64,000 nucleotides of DNA from Pseudomonas citri. GTDB lineage: Bacteria; Pseudomonadota; Gammaproteobacteria; Pseudomonadales; Pseudomonadaceae. A program made the translations under genes and the position numbers. The stretch spans positions 151,919 to 215,918 of the forward strand of contig NZ_JAODAB010000009.1 in NCBI RefSeq assembly GCF_025336485.1, in the 5' to 3' direction. The first letter of the stretch is position 1, and each line of letters opens with the position of its first letter. The notes under the pieces are model-generated. The model made no database searches. It was not told the DNA's origin and worked only from the letters and a program-made list of their open reading frames with translations. Below are positions 26,369 through 34,737 of the stretch, piece by piece.

Positions 26369-27244
26369 ATGAACCAGCAGCCCAAGGATGAAAAAGTAGA
26401 AACTGTATTTGCGATCTCTTATGACGCTGAGGGCAGTGAGCTGGCTAATCACATGATTGATGCGAAGTCGTTGGGTAACGCGATATTAGGCATGGATGAG
26501 CTTATTAAGGCTGCCGCCAAAATTGTTAGTAACGGGTCATCAGAAGCAAAACTCAAGGTTCTAGCGCCCGCGCAGGAAGGCTCGCTTGAAGTCGTTTTTG
26601 CTATCCTGGCCGATCCAATCACAACTAAAGCTCTACTAGCAGGCGTAGGTCTTATTACAACAGGCCTAGCAGTCGGCAGTGCTACCGCCATCAGCGTCAT
26701 TGAGAGATTAAAAGATCGCAAAATTGATCGTTACTCCGTTGACGTAAACACCAAAATCGCGACCCTCGAAGTTGAGGGTGAAAAGATCGAAATTCCGGAG
26801 CGTATTGCTCAACTCGTGACAGACAAGACTGTCCGAGCGGCCCTCCATAAAGTCATTAAGGCTCCTGTCGAAAATATTGAAGGTGCTCGGGTCAAGCTGC
26901 TCGGCGAAAACAATACCGTCGAAGTTGAGATAGCGCCTGAAAAAATTGGACTATTTGACCCGCTAAAAGTTGGTTCGCTAGAAGAAGTAGTTACCGAAAC
27001 CAATCAGGTCGTAGTCAAATTTATTGCGCTGAACTTTAAAGGCAAGACAGGCTGGAGAATTCAGACACGTGATGGTTTTGAGTGTGCAGTGCACATTGCA
27101 GACGAAGGTTTTATGCAAAAAGTTACTGCTAACGAAGAGGCATTCCAGAAAGACAAGCTGTATACCGTCGATCTGGAGCACGAGCAGACTCGCAGACCAG
27201 GCAACACTAAGAATACCTATACGATCAAGCGAGTAATTAACTAG
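26369..27244 (+). CDS. Hypothetical protein with central membrane segment, first gene of a three-gene accessory operon
   Basis: I do not recognise this 291-residue protein with certainty. It has an N-terminal mixed alpha/beta region (1-80, including a long helix at 33-54). A single strongly hydrophobic, Gly/Ala-rich segment at about 86-110 reads as a membrane span. A C-terminal soluble part (about 120-291) is rich in beta strands; its last 75 residues resemble a small barrel with basic character (RRPGNTKNTYTIKR). Codons are clearly more AT-rich than in the flanking core genes. Two further small genes encoding predicted membrane proteins follow on the same strand after 23 bases, so the three probably work together. 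Transfer from another organism is likely. Confidence 0.75.
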   Translation: MNQQPKDEKVETVFAISYDAEGSELANHMIDAKSLGNAILGMDELIKAAAKIVSNGSSEAKLKVLAPAQEGSLEVVFAILADPITTKALLAGVGLITTGLAVGSATAISVIERLKDRKIDRYSVDVNTKIATLEVEGEKIEIPERIAQLVTDKTVRAALHKVIKAPVENIEGARVKLLGENNTVEVEIAPEKIGLFDPLKVGSLEEVVTETNQVVVKFIALNFKGKTGWRIQTRDGFECAVHIADEGFMQKVTANEEAFQKDKLYTVDLEHEQTRRPGNTKNTYTIKRVIN

Positions 27245-27267
27245 CGGCGCGACAGAGATCACCAGTT

Positions 27268-27522
27268 ATGTGGACGGACCGCGACATATCTGAAGCGCTT
27301 CTCTTGGGGACTCTAATCCTGAGTTCCCCATTTGTATACGTATTCATAAAAACGCTACTCAGTTATTTGCTCAACAGATTAATTCCAAGAGATGCGATCA
27401 TTGAGTACACAGAGAATGGCACAGTAAAAAGCACTTATTACATCAAGAGGCGCCTGTTCAAGCAAAGCAAAATCTACAAGCTTAACGATACAAGCTCCGC
27501 CATTCGGAGGCACACCGCATGA
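27268..27522 (+). CDS. Small predicted membrane protein, accessory operon gene 2
   Basis: This 84-residue product has one or two closely packed hydrophobic spans at about 10-37, then a basic C-terminal tail (IKRRLFKQSKIYK). Its stop overlaps the start of the next gene in an ATGA, which argues that the short frame is really translated. No family is recognised. Confidence 0.65.
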   Translation: MWTDRDISEALLLGTLILSSPFVYVFIKTLLSYLLNRLIPRDAIIEYTENGTVKSTYYIKRRLFKQSKIYKLNDTSSAIRRHTA

Positions 27523-27920
27523 AAAACAATATGCTTTTTGCCTCGCTAACAGCAATTATCAATGCTGCAGCTATCAACTTATGTGATTTGCTATTTTCAA
27601 GCACGCCGGAATCTTTGAAGGTAGCAAGCAACCTATCACAGTTGATTACCCCTTTTCTGGCATTATTGCTTATAAGGCTTTACACGAAAATTGACCACCC
27701 CCCTGCACTTCTCAGGCAGGAAGCAGCTATCGCGGTAGCTATCAAAATATGCCGAAAGCACCTCAAGGACAAGGACGCTCCAGAAGAATTCAAAAAACAG
27801 ACAAGAGAGCAACTCTCGGAATTGATGCTAAAACAGCAAAAACTTCGGGTGGATTTCGAAAGCACTAACAGCTATGAATCGAGTTTAGAAAGCAGAGACA
27901 CATCGCAAACAGAAAGGTGA
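27519..27920 (+). CDS. Predicted membrane protein with charged helical tail, accessory operon gene 3
   Basis: The 133-residue product has two hydrophobic spans (about 5-27 and 40-57). Its C-terminal half is a highly charged helix (KHLKDKDAPEEFKKQTREQLSEL and onward) likely to form a coiled coil. An AGGCACACC sequence and the ATGA overlap with gene 2 precede the ATG. It is convergent with the DUF6119 gene 68 bases away. The family is unknown. The arrangement of soluble, membrane and membrane/coiled-coil partners invites comparison with defence or toxin-immunity cassettes, but no diagnostic motif is present. Confidence 0.68.
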   Translation: MKNNMLFASLTAIINAAAINLCDLLFSSTPESLKVASNLSQLITPFLALLLIRLYTKIDHPPALLRQEAAIAVAIKICRKHLKDKDAPEEFKKQTREQLSELMLKQQKLRVDFESTNSYESSLESRDTSQTER

Positions 27921-27988
27921 TTCTGAAGTTTGCGCTCCTTGACTGTAATTAAGTGTGGCTTGTTCAGTCAGTGTCTCAGCTGATTCAG

Positions 27989-29539
27989 TCAGTTTGCTAT
28001 TCGACAAATCTGCACTTGATATCCCATCGCAATTAATCGTTGGGCAAATTGCCTGAAATTGACCTTTGAGAAAAATGGCATATGCAGTACCTCATTGGAC
28101 TGCATAATGGCGAACACGATTTTGTTCCTAGGCTGAGTCGCAGGGTCAAACACAAATCGAAAGTCCCCGTCGGACGCGAGATATGCATTGACTTGCACTG
28201 TAACTTCCGGAGCATTGATCAACGCTTCAGCGGAAACGTAGGCCTGCGAAAATAAGTGACTTAGTACGCTGGAGGAGGAGTACTTTTTTACATGGATAAT
28301 ATGATTTTCCGGTGTGATAAGATCGCAAAACTCAAAGGAGCTTGAGGCGCCACTTAGCTGTACAAGTTTCTGATCAAGGAGGTAAAAATTCGCGTTGTCA
28401 GCAATTCGCCTTAAATATGGGCCTTCGTGGTCTGTACCGTAAGGAGGAAATTGTAAGTCCGATGGAGTAGCAGTTTCGAAGTATCGATTGACCTGATCGG
28501 TGTAGTCCCGATCAATTTGGTACCAGTCTCCCTCGCTCAATAGATACACCTTATTTTCAAGCTCAATCTCTGCTTCAATGCACTCATATAATGACCAGCA
28601 TTCACGTCGCTGACCTTCAGCATTGTAGAGATAGATACGCTCGGAATGGAGCGATTGGAGAGAGACCGTTCCTAGGATCTGCTTTGCCAAGAGTGCTTGT
28701 CGGAGATCAAGATCGAAGTTAATTGCAGGGCCGTTTCGTGAGCGTCCACTATGCCGAACATAACCGAAGCCACTAATGTCGTCGGTCAAAAGCATCGGCG
28801 CCGCAGCACGAATCTGATCAAAATCCTGTGCGTTTACGATCGTCACTAGCGAGTTATCTAGTTGAGAAACAAGCGCTGCGTCTCGTACCGGAACGATGTA
28901 ATCCATCCAAGGGTATTTTTCCTTGCAGCGCTCGTCTTCGTAGGCAACCAGCAATCGAGCAGCAATTTCAGGAAGCTGTTCTAGTCTGACATCTGAGTGC
29001 AAAGCCAATGAGTCCGAGCCACTCACAAACTCATTGTCGTCTTTTTCGCTCTCAACCACGCCCGTTAACGACTTCAGAATCTCCGAATCAAATTTGAAAT
29101 CGAACTCAGATATGGATAGGTGCTTTGAAGATTGAGACTTCGAGCGTAGTGGCGCTCTATCTATATTGGACTTTTCTACTGATTTTATGAGCAGTGGATC
29201 GGTGAGGCTCAACGCCGTTCGTAGCCCAAAATAGCGCTCAATGCTGATGCCATCAATGAGGTGTCTTGCATGTCCGAAGGTGAAGCAGAAGACGCGATCA
29301 TTTACCGCCATTACCATCAGGGCCTTAAGGGATCTGCCGTGCAAATCCAACTGGGCGACCTCTTCGACATTACTGAACAGCTGTATCCACCTTGGATGGG
29401 AGGCGTTCGTCTCATGGTAGAAAAGGCATTCCACACCAGAGAGTGAAAATGAAATTGGGTCGAGTCTGACCTCATCGGAGAGAGCGTCATGAATGGTTCG
29501 ACCTGTCTTAAGCAGAAACACATTGATGGTGAGCTTCAT
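27989..29539 (-). CDS. DUF6119 / TIGR04141 sporadically distributed protein
   Basis: The 516-residue protein has features I associate with the TIGR04141 (DUF6119) family. These are FGHARHL near residue 88 followed by ERYFGLRTAL, GFGYVRHSGRSR in the middle, KVYLLSEGDWYQIDRDYTDQVN, and HVKKYSSSSVLSHLFSQ near residue 425. Members are patchily distributed and often sit in genomic islands near restriction or other defence genes. The biochemical activity is not established to my knowledge. A strong AAGGAGG precedes the ATG at 29539. AT-rich codon use sets it apart from core genes. It is encoded alone on the minus strand within an acquired block. Confidence 0.72.
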   Translation of the reverse strand: MKLTINVFLLKTGRTIHDALSDEVRLDPISFSLSGVECLFYHETNASHPRWIQLFSNVEEVAQLDLHGRSLKALMVMAVNDRVFCFTFGHARHLIDGISIERYFGLRTALSLTDPLLIKSVEKSNIDRAPLRSKSQSSKHLSISEFDFKFDSEILKSLTGVVESEKDDNEFVSGSDSLALHSDVRLEQLPEIAARLLVAYEDERCKEKYPWMDYIVPVRDAALVSQLDNSLVTIVNAQDFDQIRAAAPMLLTDDISGFGYVRHSGRSRNGPAINFDLDLRQALLAKQILGTVSLQSLHSERIYLYNAEGQRRECWSLYECIEAEIELENKVYLLSEGDWYQIDRDYTDQVNRYFETATPSDLQFPPYGTDHEGPYLRRIADNANFYLLDQKLVQLSGASSSFEFCDLITPENHIIHVKKYSSSSVLSHLFSQAYVSAEALINAPEVTVQVNAYLASDGDFRFVFDPATQPRNKIVFAIMQSNEVLHMPFFSKVNFRQFAQRLIAMGYQVQICRIAN

Positions 29540-29951
29540 ACGCCCTCCTTGACTTGTCGTTTCGATCTTAAATTGACACTAGGTCAAACGAACGCAAACA
29601 CAAGATTTCCCTACCGATAGTAGGAAGTAGCCGTATTTAGGTGAGTTCTGATATCTAGACGCTAACAGTCCGTCAATGGAATGCTGCCGGGCGGATGCCA
29701 CTCCTTGGAGCCAACGTCTGCTTCTGGTCGATTCTGTTGAAAAAATCGGCGGCGATTTTCAAACCAGAAGGTTACGCGTCGGAGATTGAATTCCTGAATC
29801 TTCGTAGCGCCTTTCAGACGGAAATTTCACGTAGATGCTTGCTGATGGGAGCTTCTATTTTCCCAATAAATGACGTTCGGAGAGGACCGTCTTTTTCCAC
29901 TGAATCAGCCGGTTACGGTCTGTAGAGTTTCGTCTGCGAGGAAAGAATTTT
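29540..29951. mobile_element. DUF6119 upstream region plus possible insertion-sequence end remnant
   Basis: About 29540-29640 is AT-rich and should hold the DUF6119 promoter. The rest (about 29660-29945) has no convincing gene. On the minus strand it contains TTTTTTCAACAGAATCGACC and the following AGAAGCAGACGTTGGCTCC, which look like the sequence at and beyond the end of transposon insertions in pseudomonads. No transposase reading frame remains. This is from memory of similar sequences and is only tentative. A 76-codon frame at 29695-29925 looks spurious. Confidence 0.3.
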
Positions 29952-29989
29952 AAAAAAGGCATATTGGGATGGACCAATATGCCTTTTTT
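29952..29989. terminator. Strong bidirectional terminator
   Basis: AAAAAAGGCATATTGG and CCAATATGCCTTTTTT form a perfect 16-base inverted repeat around a six-base loop, with A-run and T-run at the two ends. It lies 13 bases downstream of the minus-strand DUF6124 stop codon and ends that gene. Confidence 0.9.
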
Positions 29990-30002
29990 GCTCTCGGTTT
30001 TG

Positions 30003-30362
30003 CTAGCGCGGATCGACGTTATCCAGCACTCGATTCGCCAACAATGAACTCAGTTCAATCAGTTGCTGGACGCCGAGGGCGATGTGGCGGCGGGGGCCTT
30101 CGAGGTCGAAGGCTAGGTTGCTGATCATCGCGTCGGCGGATGCCAGATTTTCGCTGAGGTTGGCGAGTAGGCATTCGTTGTCGGCGTTTTTTGCCACGGT
30201 AAAGAGCTGGTCCGGTTTGGATGCATCTTCGGACTTTTCCGGTTTCGGTAGCAGGTAGTAATCCAAGGCGCGTTTGGCGGCTTCATCCTGCTGTTTTTTC
30301 TTGCGACCGGGATGGGCAGACATTGAGTCAGTTTCTGGAGGGTTCGGAGTTATCTTGAACAT
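30003..30362 (-). CDS. DUF6124 family protein
   Basis: The 119-residue protein starts MFKITPNPPETDS, the hallmark opening of a small Pseudomonas-restricted family (DUF6124). A variable linker and a C-terminal helical region follow, with LLANLSENLASADAMISNLAFDLEGPRRHIALGVQQLIELSSLLAN. Members often occur as several dispersed copies per genome. The function is unknown. ATG at 30362 is chosen over one six bases upstream because it gives the conserved N-terminus. It is followed by a strong terminator. Confidence 0.8.
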   Translation of the reverse strand: MFKITPNPPETDSMSAHPGRKKKQQDEAAKRALDYYLLPKPEKSEDASKPDQLFTVAKNADNECLLANLSENLASADAMISNLAFDLEGPRRHIALGVQQLIELSSLLANRVLDNVDPR

Positions 30363-30569
30363 ATGCATTTTTCCTTCTAGTAGGCCGCAACCATCTCGCT
30401 ACTAAACGAAGGGGGTGGCAGCTGTGCGCAAGTTAGTAGACCGGTGGAAAATACACAAAAGCCCGGCGCGCCCGAAGGCGCCATGCGCACAGCCACCATC
30501 AAGTGCAGGCAACGCCTGACTGACGAGACTCATGCAACCATTATGTATTTCCAACCAGGGCTACTAAAC

Positions 30570-30594
30570 CCGACCACTGATGGGCAGTGGTCGG
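30570..30594. repeat. Palindrome 1 of intergenic repeat block
   Basis: CCGACCACTG and CAGTGGTCGG form a perfect ten-base inverted repeat with a five-base loop. No T-run follows, so it is more like a repeat element than a terminator. Confidence 0.7.
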
Positions 30595-30691
30595 AAAACG
30601 ATAGAACCCATAGGCAAGGCGCACAAGCAGGCGGATTCTGGCGTAGTTGTAGGCAAAGGCGCAAGGATGCGTGGCTTGACGGAAGATTAGC

Positions 30692-30726
30692 GGCAGGAGA
30701 ATAAACATTGATGTTTATTGCCTGCG
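30692..30726. repeat. Palindrome 2 of intergenic repeat block
   Basis: AATAAACAT and ATGTTTATT are a perfect nine-base inverted repeat with a two-base loop, flanked by a second pairing of GCAGG with CCTGC. It lies about 410 bases upstream of the T6SS operon and could terminate or form part of a mobile repeat. Confidence 0.65.
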
Positions 30727-31138
30727 GCCAACCCGCTCAAACCGATGAGCAATAGGTGTTGTAGATACGTCAGCCGAGGAAAAACCTGGTTTCTTCGGGG
30801 TTAGGTGTATTCGTGACGAAGAGTTTTGAATTGGTTTTGAAATTGACGGTGTGCTGTATTTGATGGTTGCCAAATGGATGTTGGCTTCGGATATTTCTGA
30901 CCATTCAACAGGCTCCAATTTTCCTTTCAAAAAACGAAAGGTCCTACTTTTTTACCGTTAAAACTTTGGCATTCTGCGCAGCGTTTGGAGGGCCGGAGAT
31001 CGGTCAACGCTATTGCTGTGAAGAAACTTTCCTGTGTTTGGCGAAACTTCCTACAAGAAAAATCAATTTAGTCCCTTGAATAATGACATGATCATTGTCG
31101 ACCACGTCATTAACACTGTTTCCCAACCAGGGTCGTGA

Positions 31139-32692
31139 ATGTCGTATTCCGAAAAACTGTCCGCCCATTACCTGGCCCTCGCCAAATCTCCAGTATCCTT
31201 GGAGTGTTTCGCGGGCGCGGACGTGCGTTTTTCAGATGAATACGAAGCGTTGGAAAGCGAGTTGGACAAGACCCGGTCGATGCATGAAAGCGGGCAAGTC
31301 GACTGGTTGAAGGTCCTTGATGGGAGCGAGGCGCTGTTGCGCACTCAGTCGAAGGATCTACGCGTGGCGTGCTGGCTGACGTGGGCGTTGTATCAACGTG
31401 AATCCTATCAGGGGCTGTTGGCCGGCCTCGGCCTCCTGCGCCACTGGTGCGAGAACCACTGGTCCGAACTCCACCCGGCGAAGCCCCGGACCCGCGCTGC
31501 CGGCATCCAGTGGCTGGTTCCGTACCTGGAGCAGGCATTAAGCGAAGAGGTGGCGATCAAGGAACAGATGCCCGTGTTCCGTCATCTGGCGGAGCAGCTC
31601 GAAGGCCTCGATGCTGCTTGCACTGCTCACCTGGGCGATGAAGCACCGCTGTTGTTGCCACTGTACCGGCGACTCAACAACCGGCTCCGGGGAGTGACTG
31701 ACAACCTGCCGCCAACGGGTGCCATCGGGACGGTCGTTGCCCAAGTGAAACAAGTCGCCACGCAACTGCTCAGCCCCGGCGCCCCGATCGAAAACGAAAA
31801 AGAAGCGCACAAGGCCCTGCGCGCCCAGCAGGACGGTGCACGTGCGCTGTGCGCCTGGTGGCTCAAACAAAAAGCGACTGATGCCCGCGCCCTGCGCCTG
31901 AACCGTACCTTGCTCTGGTTGGGTATCGATACCATGCCCGAGCGCAACGCCGAACAGATCACCCAGTTGCGCAGCCCACCGGCAGACAAACTCAAGGCCT
32001 ATCGGGACAGCCTTCAGCAGGGGCATTACGCGAACCTGCTGGTGGAGGTCGAGACGAGCCTGGCGACGGCTCCGTTCTGGCTCGACGGTCACAGGCTTGC
32101 CTGGGAATGTCTGCAAGGACTCAACGCAGAACCGGCCATGCGGGAAGTGGAAACTCAATTTGCCTGGTTCATCCAGCGCCTCCCGGGTGTGGTCGAGCTG
32201 CGCTGGCATGACGGTGCGCCATTCGCCGACTCGGCCACCCAGGCCTGGATCAGTGCCCAGGTCATGCCTCACCTGCAAAGTCCCATTGCCCCCCCTACCG
32301 ATGTCATCGGCGAGCTCGCACCCTGGGAGCTGACGCTGCAAGAGGCTCGGTCGATTCTGCCCAAGGATGGTCTCAAACCCGGTGTCCAGTTGCTCATGCA
32401 AGGCATGCAGGGGGCCCAGGGCGCGCGTGAGCGGTTTCTCTGGCAGTTCGCGATGGCTCGCCTGTGCTTCTCGGCCAAGAAATACGAACTCGTCAAGGTC
32501 CAGCTCGAAGCGCTCGATCAGAAGCTGCAAGACGCTGGCCTCAATGCCTGGGAGCCCGGACTTTCGCTGCAGGTGCTGCACCTTCTGCACAACTGCTGCG
32601 AGTTGTTGCCCCAGAACCAGGTTGTGCGCGAACGCAAGGAAGAGACCTACCGCAGGTTATGTCATCTCGACCTGGAACGGGTCATCGAATAG
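31139..32692 (+). CDS. tssA: T6SS protein TssA (ImpA-type)
   Basis: The 517-residue protein carries the ImpA N-terminal region: residues about 15-130 include ALESELDKTRSM, the VDWLKVLDGSEALL stretch and the LLRHWCENHWSELHP signature. A long helical middle and C-terminal part follow. TssA proteins prime and coordinate baseplate and sheath assembly. It is the first gene of the locus, as hsiA2 is in the P. aeruginosa HSI-II cluster. An AGGG lies about ten bases before ATG 31139. tssB follows after 31 bases. Confidence 0.92.
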   Translation: MSYSEKLSAHYLALAKSPVSLECFAGADVRFSDEYEALESELDKTRSMHESGQVDWLKVLDGSEALLRTQSKDLRVACWLTWALYQRESYQGLLAGLGLLRHWCENHWSELHPAKPRTRAAGIQWLVPYLEQALSEEVAIKEQMPVFRHLAEQLEGLDAACTAHLGDEAPLLLPLYRRLNNRLRGVTDNLPPTGAIGTVVAQVKQVATQLLSPGAPIENEKEAHKALRAQQDGARALCAWWLKQKATDARALRLNRTLLWLGIDTMPERNAEQITQLRSPPADKLKAYRDSLQQGHYANLLVEVETSLATAPFWLDGHRLAWECLQGLNAEPAMREVETQFAWFIQRLPGVVELRWHDGAPFADSATQAWISAQVMPHLQSPIAPPTDVIGELAPWELTLQEARSILPKDGLKPGVQLLMQGMQGAQGARERFLWQFAMARLCFSAKKYELVKVQLEALDQKLQDAGLNAWEPGLSLQVLHLLHNCCELLPQNQVVRERKEETYRRLCHLDLERVIE

Positions 32693-32723
32693 GCCTTCGG
32701 GTCCCCATTGTAAGGAGTAAATC

Positions 32724-33227
32724 ATGGCCAAAGACGGCTCGGTCGCCCCCAAGGAACGCATCAACGTCACCTTCAAGCCTGCCACTGGCGGCGCTCAGGA
32801 AGAGATTGAACTGCCGCTGAAGCTGTTGGCTATTGGCGACTACACCCATCGAAGAGACGAGCGCAAGCTCGAAGATCGCAAGCCCATTGGCATCGACAAG
32901 ATGACCTTCAACGAGGTACTGGCCAAGCAAGCGTTGAACCTGAGCCTGAGCGTACCGAACCGTCTTCAGGACGCCCACGGTAGCGAGGAGCTGGTTGTGC
33001 AACTGCGCATGAACTCGATGAAGGACTTCAACCCGGCGAGTCTTGTCGAGCAAGTGCCGCAACTCCAGCAACTGATGGAGCTGCGCCATGCGTTGGTCGC
33101 GCTCAAGGGGCCGCTGGGTAACGTTCCTGCGTTTCGTAAAGCCATCGAGAGCGTGCTCGCCGATGACAGTTCCCGCAGTCGCGTACTCGATGAGCTGGGC
33201 CTGAATGCCCCCGTCGCGAACGCTTGA
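32724..33227 (+). CDS. tssB: T6SS sheath small subunit TssB (VipA/HsiB)
   Basis: The 167-residue protein has the TssB pattern: KERINVTFKPATG near the start, ELPLKLLAIGDYT near residue 35, and LNLSLSVPNRL followed by LVVQLRMNSMKDFNPASLVEQVPQL. With TssC it builds the cytoplasmic contractile sheath. AAGGAG precedes the ATG. Length and order (directly before tssC) are standard. Confidence 0.95.
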   Translation: MAKDGSVAPKERINVTFKPATGGAQEEIELPLKLLAIGDYTHRRDERKLEDRKPIGIDKMTFNEVLAKQALNLSLSVPNRLQDAHGSEELVVQLRMNSMKDFNPASLVEQVPQLQQLMELRHALVALKGPLGNVPAFRKAIESVLADDSSRSRVLDELGLNAPVANA

Positions 33228-33252
33228 TTCTTCCAGCCAAGGAGGCCGACAC

Positions 33253-34728
33253 ATGAGCACCCAAGCAGCACAGCAGCAAAGCCAGAACAATGCCGACCAC
33301 AGCATTCTCGAGAGCATCATCGCCCAGACCTGCCTGACCCCGGACGATGAGGCCTACGACATCGCCAGGCGCGGCGTGGCGGCGTTTATCGAGGAACTGC
33401 TCAAGCCGCAGAACAACGGCGAACCGGTCAAGAAAGCCCTGGTTGATCGCATGATCGCCGAGATCGATACCAAACTCAGTCGCCAGATGGACGAGATCCT
33501 CCATCACCCGCAATTCCAGGCGCTGGAATCGGCATGGCGTGGTTTGCAGTTGTTGGTGGAGCGCACCAACTTCCGTGAAAACATCAAGATTGAAATGCTC
33601 AATGTCTCCAAGAGCGATCTGCTGGACGATTTCGAAGACTCGCCGGAGGTCATGCAGTCGGGTCTGTACAAACACATCTATACCGCTGAATACGGTCAGT
33701 TCGGTGGGCAGCCGGTGGGCGCGATCATCGCCAACTACTTCATGTCCCCCAGCTCGCCGGATGTGAAGTTGATGCAGTACGTGTCCAGTGTCGCCTGCAT
33801 GTCCCATGCGCCGTTCATCGCTGCGGCCGGTCCGAAATTCTTTGGCCTGGAAAGCTTCACTGGCCTGCCCGACCTCAAGGACCTGAAGGACCATTTCGAA
33901 GGCCCTCAATTCGCCAAGTGGCAGAGCTTCCGTCAATCGCAAGACGCTCGTTACCTTGGCCTGACCGTACCGCGCTTTTTGTTGCGCAATCCGTACGATC
34001 CCCAAGAGAACCCGGTCAAGTCGTTCATCTACAAGGAAACCGTTGCCAACAGCCACGAGCATTACCTGTGGGGCAACACGGCATTCGCCTTCGGTACCCG
34101 GCTGACCGACAGTTTCGCCAAGTTCCGCTGGTGTCCGAACATCGTCGGCCCTCAGAGCGGCGGGGCCGTCGAAGACCTGCCGTTGCACCACTTCGAGAGC
34201 ATGGGCGAAATCGAAACCAAGATCCCGACCGAAGTGCTGGTTTCCGACCGTCGCGAATACGAACTGGCCGAGGAAGGGTTCATTTCCCTGACCATGCGCA
34301 AAGGCAGCGATAACGCTGCATTCTTTTCCGCCAGTTCGGTGCAGAAACCGAAGTTCTTCGGCAACAGTGCCGAAGACAAGCGTGCGGAGCTCAATTACCG
34401 GCTTGGCACCCAGTTGCCGTACATGATGATCGTCAATCGCCTGGCCCATTACCTGAAGGTCCTGCAACGCGAGCAACTGGGATCATGGAAAGAACGCACG
34501 GACCTGGAGCGTGAGCTGAACAACTGGATCCGCCAATACGTGGCCGACCAGGAAAACCCAAGTGCCGAGGTTCGTGGCCGTCGTCCGCTGCGCGCGGCGA
34601 AGATCCTCGTCAGTGAAGTGGAAGGTGATCCGGGTTGGTATCGCGTCAGCCTCAACGTGCGCCCCCATTTCAAATACATGGGGGCCGACTTCACCCTGTC
34701 GTTGGTGGGCAAGCTGGATAAGGAATAA
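33253..34728 (+). CDS. tssC: T6SS sheath large subunit TssC (VipB/HsiC)
   Basis: The 491-residue protein has the usual TssC length. It contains HPQFQALESAWRGLQLLVERTNFRENI, the SSVACMSHAPFIAAAGPKFFGLESF block, FLLRNPYDPQENPVKSF and the C-terminal MIVNRLAHYLKVLQREQLGSWKERTDLERELNNWI. It polymerises with TssB into the sheath recycled by ClpV. ATG at 33253 is preceded by AAGGAGG; an in-frame ATG 48 bases upstream lies in the end of tssB and is rejected. Confidence 0.96.
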   Translation: MSTQAAQQQSQNNADHSILESIIAQTCLTPDDEAYDIARRGVAAFIEELLKPQNNGEPVKKALVDRMIAEIDTKLSRQMDEILHHPQFQALESAWRGLQLLVERTNFRENIKIEMLNVSKSDLLDDFEDSPEVMQSGLYKHIYTAEYGQFGGQPVGAIIANYFMSPSSPDVKLMQYVSSVACMSHAPFIAAAGPKFFGLESFTGLPDLKDLKDHFEGPQFAKWQSFRQSQDARYLGLTVPRFLLRNPYDPQENPVKSFIYKETVANSHEHYLWGNTAFAFGTRLTDSFAKFRWCPNIVGPQSGGAVEDLPLHHFESMGEIETKIPTEVLVSDRREYELAEEGFISLTMRKGSDNAAFFSASSVQKPKFFGNSAEDKRAELNYRLGTQLPYMMIVNRLAHYLKVLQREQLGSWKERTDLERELNNWIRQYVADQENPSAEVRGRRPLRAAKILVSEVEGDPGWYRVSLNVRPHFKYMGADFTLSLVGKLDKE

Positions 34729-34737
34729 GTGTCGCCC

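Larger units (their letters stand above)
30363..31138. other. 776-base gap: palindromic repeat block and T6SS promoter region
   Basis: About 30440-30740 is GC-rich and repeat-like with two strong palindromes; an 86-codon frame there (30444-30704) ends ...RRKDAWLDGRLAAGE, a string I associate with repeated non-genic sequence in Pseudomonas. About 30740-31138 is AT-rich and should hold the promoter of the T6SS operon. It contains an AATGA-CATGA-TCATT inverted repeat near 31081-31097, about 40 bases before tssA. I searched for a sigma-54 promoter (GG-N10-GC) and found only a mis-spaced candidate near 31005-31020. Confidence 0.5.

Noticed and set aside
27963..27993. Two TTCAGTCAGT copies as an attachment site
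   Set aside because: They are only ten bases, 21 bases apart, not at the block's edges, and no integrase is present.
29695..29925. A 76-codon frame as a protein gene
   Set aside because: It lacks a ribosome-binding site and any motif; the sequence looks more like element debris.
30444..30704. An 86-codon frame as a protein gene
   Set aside because: It runs through two palindromes, has no good ribosome-binding site, and looks like repeated non-coding DNA.
31000..31025. A sigma-54 promoter for the T6SS operon
   Set aside because: The best candidate has 11 rather than 10 bases between GG and GC, so it does not fit the rigid spacing.
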